In this document: positions 27,657 to 35,951 of the stretch, one piece after another
How the letters are laid out: every line of letters begins with the position of its first letter
Position numbering within the stretch: position 1 is the first letter of the stretch
Assembly: GCA_947373245.1 (NCBI GenBank)
Contig: CANBWY010000013.1
Location: 1 to 43,071, forward strand
Source of the DNA: Comamonadaceae bacterium
Lineage (GTDB): Bacteria; Pseudomonadota; Gammaproteobacteria; Burkholderiales; Burkholderiaceae_C
Direction: 5' to 3'
DNA: 43,071 nt
The notes under the pieces: generated by a model
The model's database searches: none
Told to the model about the DNA's origin: nothing
What the model saw: the letters and a program-made list of their open reading frames with translations, nothing else
Translations under genes and position numbers: made by a program

Positions 27657-28993
27657 CGCCGCTGGTCATCACGCCAGAGGTGGCACAAAAAATTTGTCAG
27701 TCTGTCGGACTGCGCATGACGAGTTCCAACGACAGCCATCTGGCCGAATGGGTCCATGCGCGATGCCAAGAGCGCCATCTCCCGAGCCCAGAAGCCTACG
27801 CCTCTTGGTTGGCAGACCCCCTGCATGCGTTACAAGAGCGCGAAGCCTTGAGCAAGCTGCTGACGTCTCACGAGACTTATTTTTTACGCGACCGTGGCGC
27901 CTTGGATGTATTGCGCGAACACATTTTGAAAGACACCCTCGCGCAAAAAAAAGAACAACGCAGTCTCAACATCTGGAGCGTGGGTTGCTCCACCGGCGAG
28001 GAGCCCTACACCTTGAGCATCTTGCTCGAAGAAAACATGAGCGACTTGGGTCAGTGGCAGGTAGACATTTTGGGCTCGGACATCGACTCAGCCGTTCTCA
28101 CCCAAGCCCGCCAAGCGGTCTACCGACCTTGGTCATTCAGGGGCTGCCCCCCTGAGTTCATCACGCGCTACTTTCACGCAGACAATGGCTATTTGAAACT
28201 CATGGCGCACATCATGGATCGCGTGCGCTTTGAACGGCTTGACATCGTGGGCGACGTCTACCCCACCTCAGTCAAAGGCATGGCCCATGCGGACATCATT
28301 TTGTGCCGCAACGTTTTTATTTATTTAGACGATGCCGCCATCCAAACGGCGTTAAAAAAAATCACAGCATGTTTGAATGAAGGTGGCTATTTGCTGTGCG
28401 GCCCGGGTGAGCTGCAAGCCCAAGCACACCCGCAGTTGGTGCCACGCATCTTTCCGCAAGCCATGGTATTTCAAAAGAAAACCATCGCAGATCAGCCCGT
28501 AGTTGCGGAACCCTCGCACACCCTCGCGCCACATGCGACACCCTATGTCACACAGCACACCGCAGCGCAGACGCTGCCTTCCACACCCGCAGAACCCACA
28601 ACCACGTTGGCACACGCTTGGGCGTTGGCCAATCGAGGGGATGTGGCGCAGGCCTCAGCCATGTGCGACACCTTGATTCAACAGCACCCGTTTGACCCCC
28701 ACGCCCACTACCTGCACGCGGTGCTGCTATTTGCGCAAGGCTTGAGCGTCCAAGCACGTGAGTCCTTGCGGCGTGTGCTCTACCTTGACCCTCTCTTTGC
28801 GGTGGCCTACCTCATGCTGAGTGACGTTTGCATGGCCATCGACGACATCACCTGCGCCTTGAAAAGCTGCGAACAAGGCTTGAAAGCCACCAGCATTCAA
28901 GCCGAGGAACAACGGGTGCCTTACTTCAAATCGGTGACCTACCTAGAATTTCGCCAACACTTGCAAGATCGCATAGTGAGCTTGGCTCAATAG
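27653..28993 (+). CDS. cheR: CheR-type receptor methyltransferase with C-terminal TPR region
   Basis: This is a 446-residue protein. It has an all-alpha CheR N-domain (~1-95; [12 protein letters not shown]) and a Rossmann methyltransferase domain with the SAM loop [16 protein letters not shown] (~105-120) and [13 protein letters not shown] ~45-residue Pro/Thr-rich linker leads to tetratricopeptide-like helices (~320-430). It methylates glutamates of chemoreceptors using S-adenosylmethionine. CheR-TPR fusions are known from Wsp-type systems (WspC). It is probably the partner of the MCP and CheB at 4345-9062. It overlaps metK by four bases and overlaps the convergent phosphodiesterase gene by seven. 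Confidence 0.92.
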   Translation: MTPLVITPEVAQKICQSVGLRMTSSNDSHLAEWVHARCQERHLPSPEAYASWLADPLHALQEREALSKLLTSHETYFLRDRGALDVLREHILKDTLAQKKEQRSLNIWSVGCSTGEEPYTLSILLEENMSDLGQWQVDILGSDIDSAVLTQARQAVYRPWSFRGCPPEFITRYFHADNGYLKLMAHIMDRVRFERLDIVGDVYPTSVKGMAHADIILCRNVFIYLDDAAIQTALKKITACLNEGGYLLCGPGELQAQAHPQLVPRIFPQAMVFQKKTIADQPVVAEPSHTLAPHATPYVTQHTAAQTLPSTPAEPTTTLAHAWALANRGDVAQASAMCDTLIQQHPFDPHAHYLHAVLLFAQGLSVQARESLRRVLYLDPLFAVAYLMLSDVCMAIDDITCALKSCEQGLKATSIQAEEQRVPYFKSVTYLEFRQHLQDRIVSLAQ

Positions 28994-31281
28994 GTGTGCG
29001 CGTCCTTGAGCAACTGCTCAAACGCCAAAGTGGGCATGGGCTTGGCGAACAAATAACCTTGGCCTTCGTCGCAGGCCAGTTTGAGTAAAAACGCACGTTG
29101 CTCTTCTTGCTCCACCCCTTCGGCCACGATGAGAAAGCCAAACTCCTTGGCCATCGCCACAATCACACTGGTGATCACCACCGCGTGGGGGTTGGTCAAT
29201 ATTTCACGGATGAATGAAATATCGATTTTCAAAATATCAATAGGGAATTTTTCAAGATAGGCCAACGACGAGTAGCCCGTGCCAAAGTCATCAATCGCCA
29301 CCAAGACCCCCATGGCGCGAATTTCATCCAACAAGGCAATGGTCTGTTCTGCGTTGGTCATGGCCGCGGACTCGGTCAACTCGACCTCTAGAAAACGGGC
29401 GGGGAGCTGGTTCGCGGCCAACAAGTCACGAATTACCGTGATGATTTTGTGGTCTGAAAAATTTTCAGCCACCAAATTGACAGAAATAGGAACGGCTGCG
29501 AGGCCCGCATCTAACCATGCTTTTTGCTGGCGACACACTTGCGCCAACATCCAGTCGGTCATGTGCACGATGAGCCCAATTTCTGCGGCAAGCGGCACAA
29601 ATTCGATGGGCGGGATGATGCCCAGCTCGGGGTCGCGCCACCGAATCAAGGCCTCGGCACCGGCAATTTTTCCGGTCGCCAAATTGACACGCGGTTGGTA
29701 GAACACCTCAAATTCATCATTGATCATCGCGGCGCGAAGTCGGCTTTCTTTCTTCACCAAATTCTGCACTTCGTCATTCAACTCGGTCGATGCATGCACC
29801 ACACCCATACGCCCCTCTTGTTTGGCTTTGTACAACGCACCTTCGGTGGACTGCAGCAAGGAGGTGGCATCTTGCGCATCTTTGGGGTAGGTGCTCACGC
29901 CCATGTAGGGCTCCAACTGCAACTGCAAGCCTTGCCACGTGAAGGGCGTGTTGGTGGCACGAAACAAACGGGTGAGCAGCTCAGTCACAGAGCTCGGATC
30001 CTCCGAGCCATCGACCAAGTAAACGAAATCTTGGTTGCGCACCCTCGCCACCATGTGCGACTTGGGTTGCAACTCGCGCAAACGCTGGGCCAGTTCGATC
30101 TGCACGTGGTCCGTCACCTCATGGCCCAAGCTGACCGCAAATTTGTTGAGTCGGCTCAGCTCAATGGCGACCAAGGTCACCGATGTGTCGGTGCGTTGCG
30201 CCGTATGAATGCTTTGCGCAATGGCATCCAACAACAAGGCCTTGCCAGGCAAATCAGTCAGCGCATCATGGGTGCCTTTGTGCTCTAGCTCTAGCTCAAT
30301 TTTTCGAGCCCGGTTGATCTCAGACACATCACGCAACACACAGTTCAAATACTGGTGCGCATGCAAATCAATCAAGCGCGCACGCACTTCAATGTCTGCC
30401 TCACCGCCCGTTCGCGTGCGCATCACCAGTGCGAAGTTGTACTCGGCGTGCTTGACCGCTTGGCTGAAGTTGCCCAGCACGGTGGGCATGGCATCGGGCA
30501 AACAAATGTCTGCCAAGGTCAGGGCTGAGAACTCTTCGCGCAAATAGCCCAACTGGCCGCACAGCACATCGTTGAACTCCATGAACTTCTGTGTCGCCAA
30601 GTCCAGCAAACCCACGCCCTCTGGCAGCAAAGAGAACAAGGTTTTGTAACGAACCTCCGCGTCTGTGGCGCGTTGCTTCTCGAGTGCCAACGACGCTGTG
30701 CGCTCTTGAACCTTGCTTTCGAGTTGCCGGTTCAGGCTGTTCAACTCATCTTCTAGTTTTCGTAAATGCGCATTTTGTTGAACCGCATTTTCATAGGTCG
30801 AGATCAACATTTGCAAAATCTTTTCTCGACTGGCCTTGACGGGGTAGAACGCCCCATTCACCTCCACATCCAAGGCGACGCTGTCTTCCACAGGGGGCAT
30901 GCCCTCGCGTGAGACACGCAGCAAGCGATCAATCTGGTACTGCAAGCTGTCGTTGTCATAGGGCTTGGTCAGGTAGGCCTCAGCACCCGCATTCAAACCC
31001 TTGATGACATCGGTGGCGTCAGACAACACAGTCAGCAAAATCACGGGTGTGCCGCGCAACAAGGGGTCTTGCTTGATGCGCTCGCACATTTGGTAGCCAT
31101 CCAAGATAGGCATCTGAATGTCGCTCACCACCAAATCCGGGCGTTTGGCGCGCAAGGCGATCAACCCCGCCTCGCCGTCGCTGGCAATCAGACAGTCGTA
31201 GCCATGACCGGTCAGAAAACGGCGAAGAATCTCCGCTTGAATTTGACTGTCTTCGACGATCAAGATGGTGGCATTGCTCAT
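28987..31281 (-). CDS. Response regulator REC-PAS-GGDEF(degenerate)-EAL, likely c-di-GMP phosphodiesterase
   Basis: This is a 764-residue cytoplasmic protein. It has a receiver (D54 in VVSDIQMP), a coiled coil (~165-215), a PAS domain (~210-330), a GGDEF-like domain with RNQDF at the active site (~340-500) and an EAL domain (~515-760). The EAL domain keeps EALIRW, the conserved Asn and Glu positions (SVNLVAENF, LEVELTES) and DDFGTGYSSL, so it should hydrolyse c-di-GMP. The GGDEF half is probably regulatory. With no membrane anchor and a receiver, it is a candidate output of the hybrid CheA encoded nearby, which is inference. It is divergent from a diguanylate cyclase over an FNR-type box. Confidence 0.92.
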   Translation of the reverse strand: MSNATILIVEDSQIQAEILRRFLTGHGYDCLIASDGEAGLIALRAKRPDLVVSDIQMPILDGYQMCERIKQDPLLRGTPVILLTVLSDATDVIKGLNAGAEAYLTKPYDNDSLQYQIDRLLRVSREGMPPVEDSVALDVEVNGAFYPVKASREKILQMLISTYENAVQQNAHLRKLEDELNSLNRQLESKVQERTASLALEKQRATDAEVRYKTLFSLLPEGVGLLDLATQKFMEFNDVLCGQLGYLREEFSALTLADICLPDAMPTVLGNFSQAVKHAEYNFALVMRTRTGGEADIEVRARLIDLHAHQYLNCVLRDVSEINRARKIELELEHKGTHDALTDLPGKALLLDAIAQSIHTAQRTDTSVTLVAIELSRLNKFAVSLGHEVTDHVQIELAQRLRELQPKSHMVARVRNQDFVYLVDGSEDPSSVTELLTRLFRATNTPFTWQGLQLQLEPYMGVSTYPKDAQDATSLLQSTEGALYKAKQEGRMGVVHASTELNDEVQNLVKKESRLRAAMINDEFEVFYQPRVNLATGKIAGAEALIRWRDPELGIIPPIEFVPLAAEIGLIVHMTDWMLAQVCRQQKAWLDAGLAAVPISVNLVAENFSDHKIITVIRDLLAANQLPARFLEVELTESAAMTNAEQTIALLDEIRAMGVLVAIDDFGTGYSSLAYLEKFPIDILKIDISFIREILTNPHAVVITSVIVAMAKEFGFLIVAEGVEQEEQRAFLLKLACDEGQGYLFAKPMPTLAFEQLLKDAHTY

Positions 31282-31351
31282 TGTGATGAACCCTCATGCG
31301 GTGAAGTCATGACAGCCCGAGTATGCGCTTTCATCGCTCTCGACTTGTGTA

Positions 31352-31379
31352 AATTTAGCAATGTCTTGATATGTATCAA
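31352..31379 (-). promoter_or_regulatory. Consensus FNR box overlapping a promoter between the phosphodiesterase and cyclase genes
   Basis: TTGAT-ATGT-ATCAA (31366-31379) matches the FNR consensus at all ten specified bases. On the minus strand TTGATA (31379-31374), a 16-base spacer and TAAATT (31357-31352) form a plausible phosphodiesterase promoter whose -35 overlaps the box, a geometry that would suit repression. No well-placed -10 for class II activation is seen in either direction. The 206-base gap otherwise shows only the cyclase ribosome-binding site. Confidence 0.6.
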
Positions 31380-31487
31380 TTTAAATGAGATGTACCCGAA
31401 CGCAACTGCGCCACACTCAAGCCACGTCCACCAACACCACGAAAACCACTATGCCTATGTTGCCTTTTTTCGCAAGAAAGGTCTCTC

Positions 31488-33050
31488 ATGTCTGCTGACT
31501 TGAAGCACCTCAATAGCAAAAATAGCCAGCAGTATTTGGGTGTGAAGTTCAACTCTCGCATCTCCCAAACCATCACACGGTTGTATATCTTCACCGTGCT
31601 GGCTGTTTTGATAGGGTCAAGCATTGCTTTGCTGCAAAACTGGGAGCTGCGCGTCAAAGATACCCAATCGAAGTTGGTACGCAGCGCCAATTTGGTGAAC
31701 TTCTTGATCGAAACCAATCTGGCCATTGCCGAGAAGTCCTTGAAGACCACGCAAGCGGCCTTCACACAAGCGCTGGCGTCAGGCCCTGTGGACGCGCAAC
31801 TGGCCACCCAATTGCTGGACAAGAACTACCAACGCTTCAAAACCTACAACAACGTCGACCTGTTTGGTTTGGAATTTTTTGTCAACGCCCAAGGCCAGCT
31901 GGTGGCACGCAGCGGCATACCCAGCAACGAAAAAATTGACTTCTCCGACCGCTTTTACTTTTACCAACTGCGCGACCACCCTGAATTGACACGCGCCATC
32001 GGCCCACTGGTGTTTGCGCGAACCACCAAAACATGGTTGTTTCATATCTCGGTTCCACTGCATGACAAAGCCGGAAAATTTGCCGGGGTGTTGGTGCAAC
32101 AACTGTCAGAAACAGACATCGCCAACAGTCTGACGCAATACTCAGACGTCGACAATTTCGAACAACTGATGACGCATGTGACCAACGCCGATGCCTCGTT
32201 TGTGTTTCCACCGCCGGGTACGCCCGAGTCGCCCAGCCAAGAAATTCAGCAGGCGCTCAAGCATAGGCCGGCCCAAGAAGCCCTCACCAACGGTGGCGCT
32301 TTCCAATGGAATGCACCTGCCCAAAAAAATACCAAACATGTGTTGATGCAAGTCGTGAAGTCTTCTGTTTACGACTTGGAAACCTACGCCAGCTTTCCAG
32401 AAACCAGAATTCAGCATGAGTTTTGGTATGGCAACCGACCCTTTTTTCTGTTTGTGCTGGTGGGCATGTCGATCTCGACGGCCATCTTTTTCTACCTGCT
32501 TCAATTGTCAAAAAAACTGACCCAAGCCCAAACGGCTTCGCTCTATGACGCACTCACCAAGGTGCACAACCGGCGCGCGCTGGACGAAATTTTGCCCGTT
32601 TTGTTAAGCGATGCCATGCGTTCCCAAGAGCCCATCAGTGTGCTGTTCATCGACATTGACCATTTCCGCTTTTTCAACAAAAAGTATGGCCATGAAAGTG
32701 GCGACACAGCCTTGGTGGCCGTGGCGCAAACGCTGGCCGACTGCGCCAGTCGCCCGTTGGATTTTGTGTGTCGCTGGGGCGGCGAAGAGTTTGTCATCGT
32801 GCTGCCCAAAACCAACAGCCATGCTGCCCAGAAAATTGCCCACGAAATCTTAAATGCGGTACGTGCAGTTCAACTCGAAAGCCGCAACGGCGAACATCCC
32901 AGCATCACCGTCAGCGTGGGGTATGTGACCGACACCGTCACATCCATCCAAACCCAAGACGATTTGATTGACCAAGCGGACCAAGCCATGCGCCAAGCGA
33001 AAAGCCAGGGCCGCGACCAATGCGTGGCCTATGAACCCATAGACCGCTAA
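31488..33050 (+). CDS. Membrane diguanylate cyclase with extracytoplasmic Cache-like sensor
   Basis: This is a 520-residue enzyme: TM1 (~31-50), a ~265-residue periplasmic domain of dCache type (DRFYFYQLRDHPELTRAIGPLVFARTTKTWLFHISVPL), TM2 (~318-340) and a GGDEF domain with an intact GGEEF site (431-435). An RPLD I-site (422-425) lies five residues before the motif, so product inhibition is expected. It makes c-di-GMP from two GTP. The start has AAAGG upstream. It overlaps pilT tail-to-tail by four bases and is divergent from the phosphodiesterase gene, so the pair may set local c-di-GMP for LapD and pilus functions. Confidence 0.93.
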   Translation: MSADLKHLNSKNSQQYLGVKFNSRISQTITRLYIFTVLAVLIGSSIALLQNWELRVKDTQSKLVRSANLVNFLIETNLAIAEKSLKTTQAAFTQALASGPVDAQLATQLLDKNYQRFKTYNNVDLFGLEFFVNAQGQLVARSGIPSNEKIDFSDRFYFYQLRDHPELTRAIGPLVFARTTKTWLFHISVPLHDKAGKFAGVLVQQLSETDIANSLTQYSDVDNFEQLMTHVTNADASFVFPPPGTPESPSQEIQQALKHRPAQEALTNGGAFQWNAPAQKNTKHVLMQVVKSSVYDLETYASFPETRIQHEFWYGNRPFFLFVLVGMSISTAIFFYLLQLSKKLTQAQTASLYDALTKVHNRRALDEILPVLLSDAMRSQEPISVLFIDIDHFRFFNKKYGHESGDTALVAVAQTLADCASRPLDFVCRWGGEEFVIVLPKTNSHAAQKIAHEILNAVRAVQLESRNGEHPSITVSVGYVTDTVTSIQTQDDLIDQADQAMRQAKSQGRDQCVAYEPIDR

Positions 33051-34096
33051 CCTACTGAGCTAAAGCTATCAGGGTACTTGGCTTTAGCGCGCGCTTGTGC
33101 CACATCAATCCGCCCTTGGCTGACCAAGGTGGTGAGGTTTTGGTCCAAGGTCTGCATGCCCGCAGCACTGCCCGTTTGGATGGCTGAATACATTTGTGCC
33201 ACCTTGCCCTCACGAATCAGGTTGCGCACCCCTGTCGTGCCCACCATGATTTCGTAGGCGGCAATGCGCCCTGCGCCGTCCTTGCGTTTACACAGCACCT
33301 GCGAAATGACGGCGTTGAGGGACTCGGACAACATGCTGCGCACCATCTCTTTCTCTTCAGCGGGAAAGACATCGATGATGCGGTCTATGGTTTTGGCGGC
33401 CCCCGAGGTGTGCAGCGTGCCAAACACCAAGTGCCCTGTTTCAGCCGCGGTGATGGCGAGGCGTATGGTTTCTAAATCGCGCATCTCGCCCACCAAGATC
33501 ACGTTGGGGTCTTCGCGCATCGCGGCGCGCAAGGCATTGGAAAAACTCAAGGTGTGGCCGCCCACCTCGCGTTGGTTGATCAAACATTTGTTTGGGGTGT
33601 GCACAAATTCAATCGGGTCTTCAATCGTCAAGATGTGCTTGGTCGTGCTTTGGTTGAGCAAATCCACCATGGCCGCCAAGGTGGTGGATTTGCCTGAGCC
33701 CGTCGGCCCAGTGACCAACACCAAGCCGCGTGGGCTGCGCACAAATTCAGAAAATATATCGGGTGCGTTGAGCTCCTCCAAACGCGGCATGCGCGTGGGA
33801 ATGCCGCGAAACGCCACCGACACCCCGCGCGCTTGGTGGAAGGCATTGACACGAAAGCGCGACACGTCGGGAATGTCGAATGAAAAATCGCACTCTAGGG
33901 TGTCGCGAAATTGGGCTTGCTGGGGTGGGCTCATGATGCCCACCACCGCGCTGTGAATTTCGTCACTGCTAAAAGCCTCATCGGACATGCGCGTCAAATC
34001 GCCATCGATGCGCAACATGGGCGGCACCCCCGACGACAAGTGCAAATCGGAGGCCCGTCGCGCGATGCACTGCGTCAATAAGTCTTGAACATTCAT
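33047..34096 (-). CDS. pilT: PilT-type pilus retraction ATPase
   Basis: This 349-residue secretion-superfamily hexameric ATPase is of PilT length. It has Walker A GPTGSGKST (130-138), the Asp box ILTIEDPIEFVH, Walker B NVILVGEMRD, a His box TGHLVFGTLHT and the PilT-specific C-terminal VRNLIREGKVAQMYSAIQTG. AAAGG precedes the ATG. It lies 19 bases after mshN on the same strand, where an assembly ATPase (MshE) would sit in a classical MSHA operon. It is too short for MshE and lacks its N-terminal domain. Confidence 0.9.
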   Translation of the reverse strand: MNVQDLLTQCIARRASDLHLSSGVPPMLRIDGDLTRMSDEAFSSDEIHSAVVGIMSPPQQAQFRDTLECDFSFDIPDVSRFRVNAFHQARGVSVAFRGIPTRMPRLEELNAPDIFSEFVRSPRGLVLVTGPTGSGKSTTLAAMVDLLNQSTTKHILTIEDPIEFVHTPNKCLINQREVGGHTLSFSNALRAAMREDPNVILVGEMRDLETIRLAITAAETGHLVFGTLHTSGAAKTIDRIIDVFPAEEKEMVRSMLSESLNAVISQVLCKRKDGAGRIAAYEIMVGTTGVRNLIREGKVAQMYSAIQTGSAAGMQTLDQNLTTLVSQGRIDVAQARAKAKYPDSFSSVG

Positions 34097-34115
34097 AACT
34101 GCCTTTGTAGCAAAT

Positions 34116-35030
34116 TTATGGGCTCACTTGGCGCAGTCTGTCTTGCGCAAATTGCATCAAGGAGGGCGACAAACCCAGCGCAATGGCGCGTTGGTAGGCT
34201 TCGGCGGCACTGCGGTCATCCTTTTTCGCTTGCAAGGAAATGCCCAAGCCCAGCAACCAATTGGCCGCATCGGGTTTGAGCCGCAAGGCGCTGACGTAGT
34301 GGTCAATCGCCTCTTCGTGCCGACCGACGCGCTGCAACAGCGTGGCCAACAAGCCTTGAAACTCTGCATTGTTGGCAGCGCCTGGCAAGCCACCTTCCAA
34401 GGCTTTGATGGCAGCGTCCACATCGTTCGAAGCCAACTGCACATGCGCCAAGGCCATGACAAACTCGGTACGTTGGGGCGCGATTTTTTGCCCCTCTAGC
34501 AACAGGGTTTGAGCCTCTTCCAGACGCCCTTGCTGAATCAAGGCTACCGCGTCGCTGTACATGTTTTGGGCACGCTGATCGGCCGTGAGCACGCGTGACA
34601 CAGACCCTTTGAGCTCAGGCGCGACGGTGGCTGGGGCATTGGCCTTCACCGGTTCAGCCACCTTCGCCGTCACCACCGCAGGCGCGGGTTCGCGCAGCTT
34701 GACGGCCACAGGTGCCGGTGCGCTCGCGACGGGTGCAGGTGCAACCAACGCCACTGGAGCAACCGGGGCAACAGGTGCCACTGCGACGGGTGCCACTGCG
34801 ACAGGTGTGGATTTGGCTTGCTGCACGGGGGGCACTGGCATGGGCGCTTTGAACAGCACCGCGGCGGCCACGGCCATCAGGGCCAGCAACAAACCGCCGC
34901 CCCACCACCAAGTGCGCGTTGCCACGTGGGGCTGCACCACACCGCGTAGGTCGTGGTTGGCCGCGGGTTTGCCAGCCGAAGCACCTTGGCGCTGGTCAAT
35001 GTCTTTGAGCATTTGGTTGATGAGACTCAT
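34116..35030 (-). CDS. mshN: MshN-like TPR protein of MSHA pilus biogenesis
   Basis: This 304-residue bitopic membrane protein begins with the MshN/PulB-like signature MSLINQMLKDIDQR. It has a membrane helix (~43-61), an Ala/Pro/Val-rich periplasmic spacer (~65-140) and tetratricopeptide helices (~150-300). The start overlaps the mshM stop as TAATG. TPR proteins here are thought to help assemble the secretin or pilus machine. Confidence 0.85.
   Translation of the reverse strand: MSLINQMLKDIDQRQGASAGKPAANHDLRGVVQPHVATRTWWWGGGLLLALMAVAAAVLFKAPMPVPPVQQAKSTPVAVAPVAVAPVAPVAPVALVAPAPVASAPAPVAVKLREPAPAVVTAKVAEPVKANAPATVAPELKGSVSRVLTADQRAQNMYSDAVALIQQGRLEEAQTLLLEGQKIAPQRTEFVMALAHVQLASNDVDAAIKALEGGLPGAANNAEFQGLLATLLQRVGRHEEAIDHYVSALRLKPDAANWLLGLGISLQAKKDDRSAAEAYQRAIALGLSPSLMQFAQDRLRQVSP
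34774..34803. repeat. Two tandem 15-base units in the mshN proline-rich spacer
   Basis: GGTGCCACTGCGACG is followed directly by GGTGCCACTGCGACA. Each unit encodes one VAVAP-type pentapeptide; more diverged units extend on both sides. In-frame slippage would only change the spacer length. Confidence 0.6.
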
Positions 35031-35932
35031 TAGAAATACCCTTTATCTATCAGCAACAACAGCACGCTGCCCAACAAAATTAAACTTAAAAACAGCAGAC
35101 GCCAACTCCACATGCTGATCTGCGTGGAGGCCGTGTCATCGACAGCGGCCTGCACATCCCAAAACGTCACACATTGACGCCCTTTGCCAAATGCGCTCAG
35201 CAAGGCTTTGTGCGCCACGATGTTGACCAAGCGGGGAACGCACTGGGTGCGACGTTTGAGCAACCACATGGCGGGCCGCGTGAACATGCGACTGCCATGA
35301 TGGCCCGCGACAGACAAGCGGTGCTGAATGTAGTAATCCAACTCATCACGCCCCATCGGGGTCAAGCAATACTCAAAGGCAATGCGTTGCTTGAGCTGGC
35401 GAATGCTGGGGTGGTTGAGCTTGGCCTCCAACTCGGGCTGGCCAAAAATAATGACTTGCAGCAGCTTTCTTTTTTCGGTTTCCAAATTGCTCAGCAAGCG
35501 CAGCGCTTCCAGCGTTTCGATGGGCATGGCCTGCGCCTCGTCCAAACACACCACCACGCGCTTGCCTTGGGCATGCAAGGACAGCAAGCGCTCTTTGATG
35601 CCACGCAACACTTGGTGCATGGCGATGTTGTCGATGTCCAACGCCACCTCCAGCTCAGTGGCCAACTCCATGAACAAAGCATCTGGGTCCAAATACGGAT
35701 TGGGAATGTAGGCCACCTTGTAGTCCGTCGACAAACTCGCCATCAGCTTGCGGCACAGCATCGACTTGCCCGTGCCCACCTCGCCCGTGATTTTGATAAA
35801 GCCCTCCCCCGTGCGCACCGCAATCAGCAGCGTGTTGAGCGCCTCATGTGAGCCCACGGACGAGAAAAAGAACCCCGTGTCCGGCGTGATGCTGAACGGA
35901 AACTCCTTCAACCCAAAGTGTTCAAGGTACAT
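35030..35932 (-). CDS. mshM: MshM-like AAA ATPase (ExeA family)
   Basis: This is a 300-residue ATPase with MYLEHFGLKEFPFSITPD at the N-terminus, typical of MshM/ExeA. It has Walker A GEVGTGKS (50-57), Walker B VVVCLDEAQ, and one membrane helix at the extreme C-terminus (~277-297). ExeA-type ATPases help place secretins in the envelope. It lies between mshL (19-base gap) and mshN (1-base overlap). Confidence 0.9.
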   Translation of the reverse strand: MYLEHFGLKEFPFSITPDTGFFFSSVGSHEALNTLLIAVRTGEGFIKITGEVGTGKSMLCRKLMASLSTDYKVAYIPNPYLDPDALFMELATELEVALDIDNIAMHQVLRGIKERLLSLHAQGKRVVVCLDEAQAMPIETLEALRLLSNLETEKRKLLQVIIFGQPELEAKLNHPSIRQLKQRIAFEYCLTPMGRDELDYYIQHRLSVAGHHGSRMFTRPAMWLLKRRTQCVPRLVNIVAHKALLSAFGKGRQCVTFWDVQAAVDDTASTQISMWSWRLLFLSLILLGSVLLLLIDKGYF

Positions 35933-35951
35933 ACAGACCTTTGCGCCCAGC

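Noticed and set aside
33264-33956. Plus-strand frame of 230 codons across pilT
   Set aside because: Antisense to the Walker and Asp-box motifs of pilT, with no recognisable domain.
33047-34096. The pilus ATPase as MshE
   Set aside because: It has only 349 residues, lacks the N-terminal MshE domain and carries the PilT C-terminal motif.
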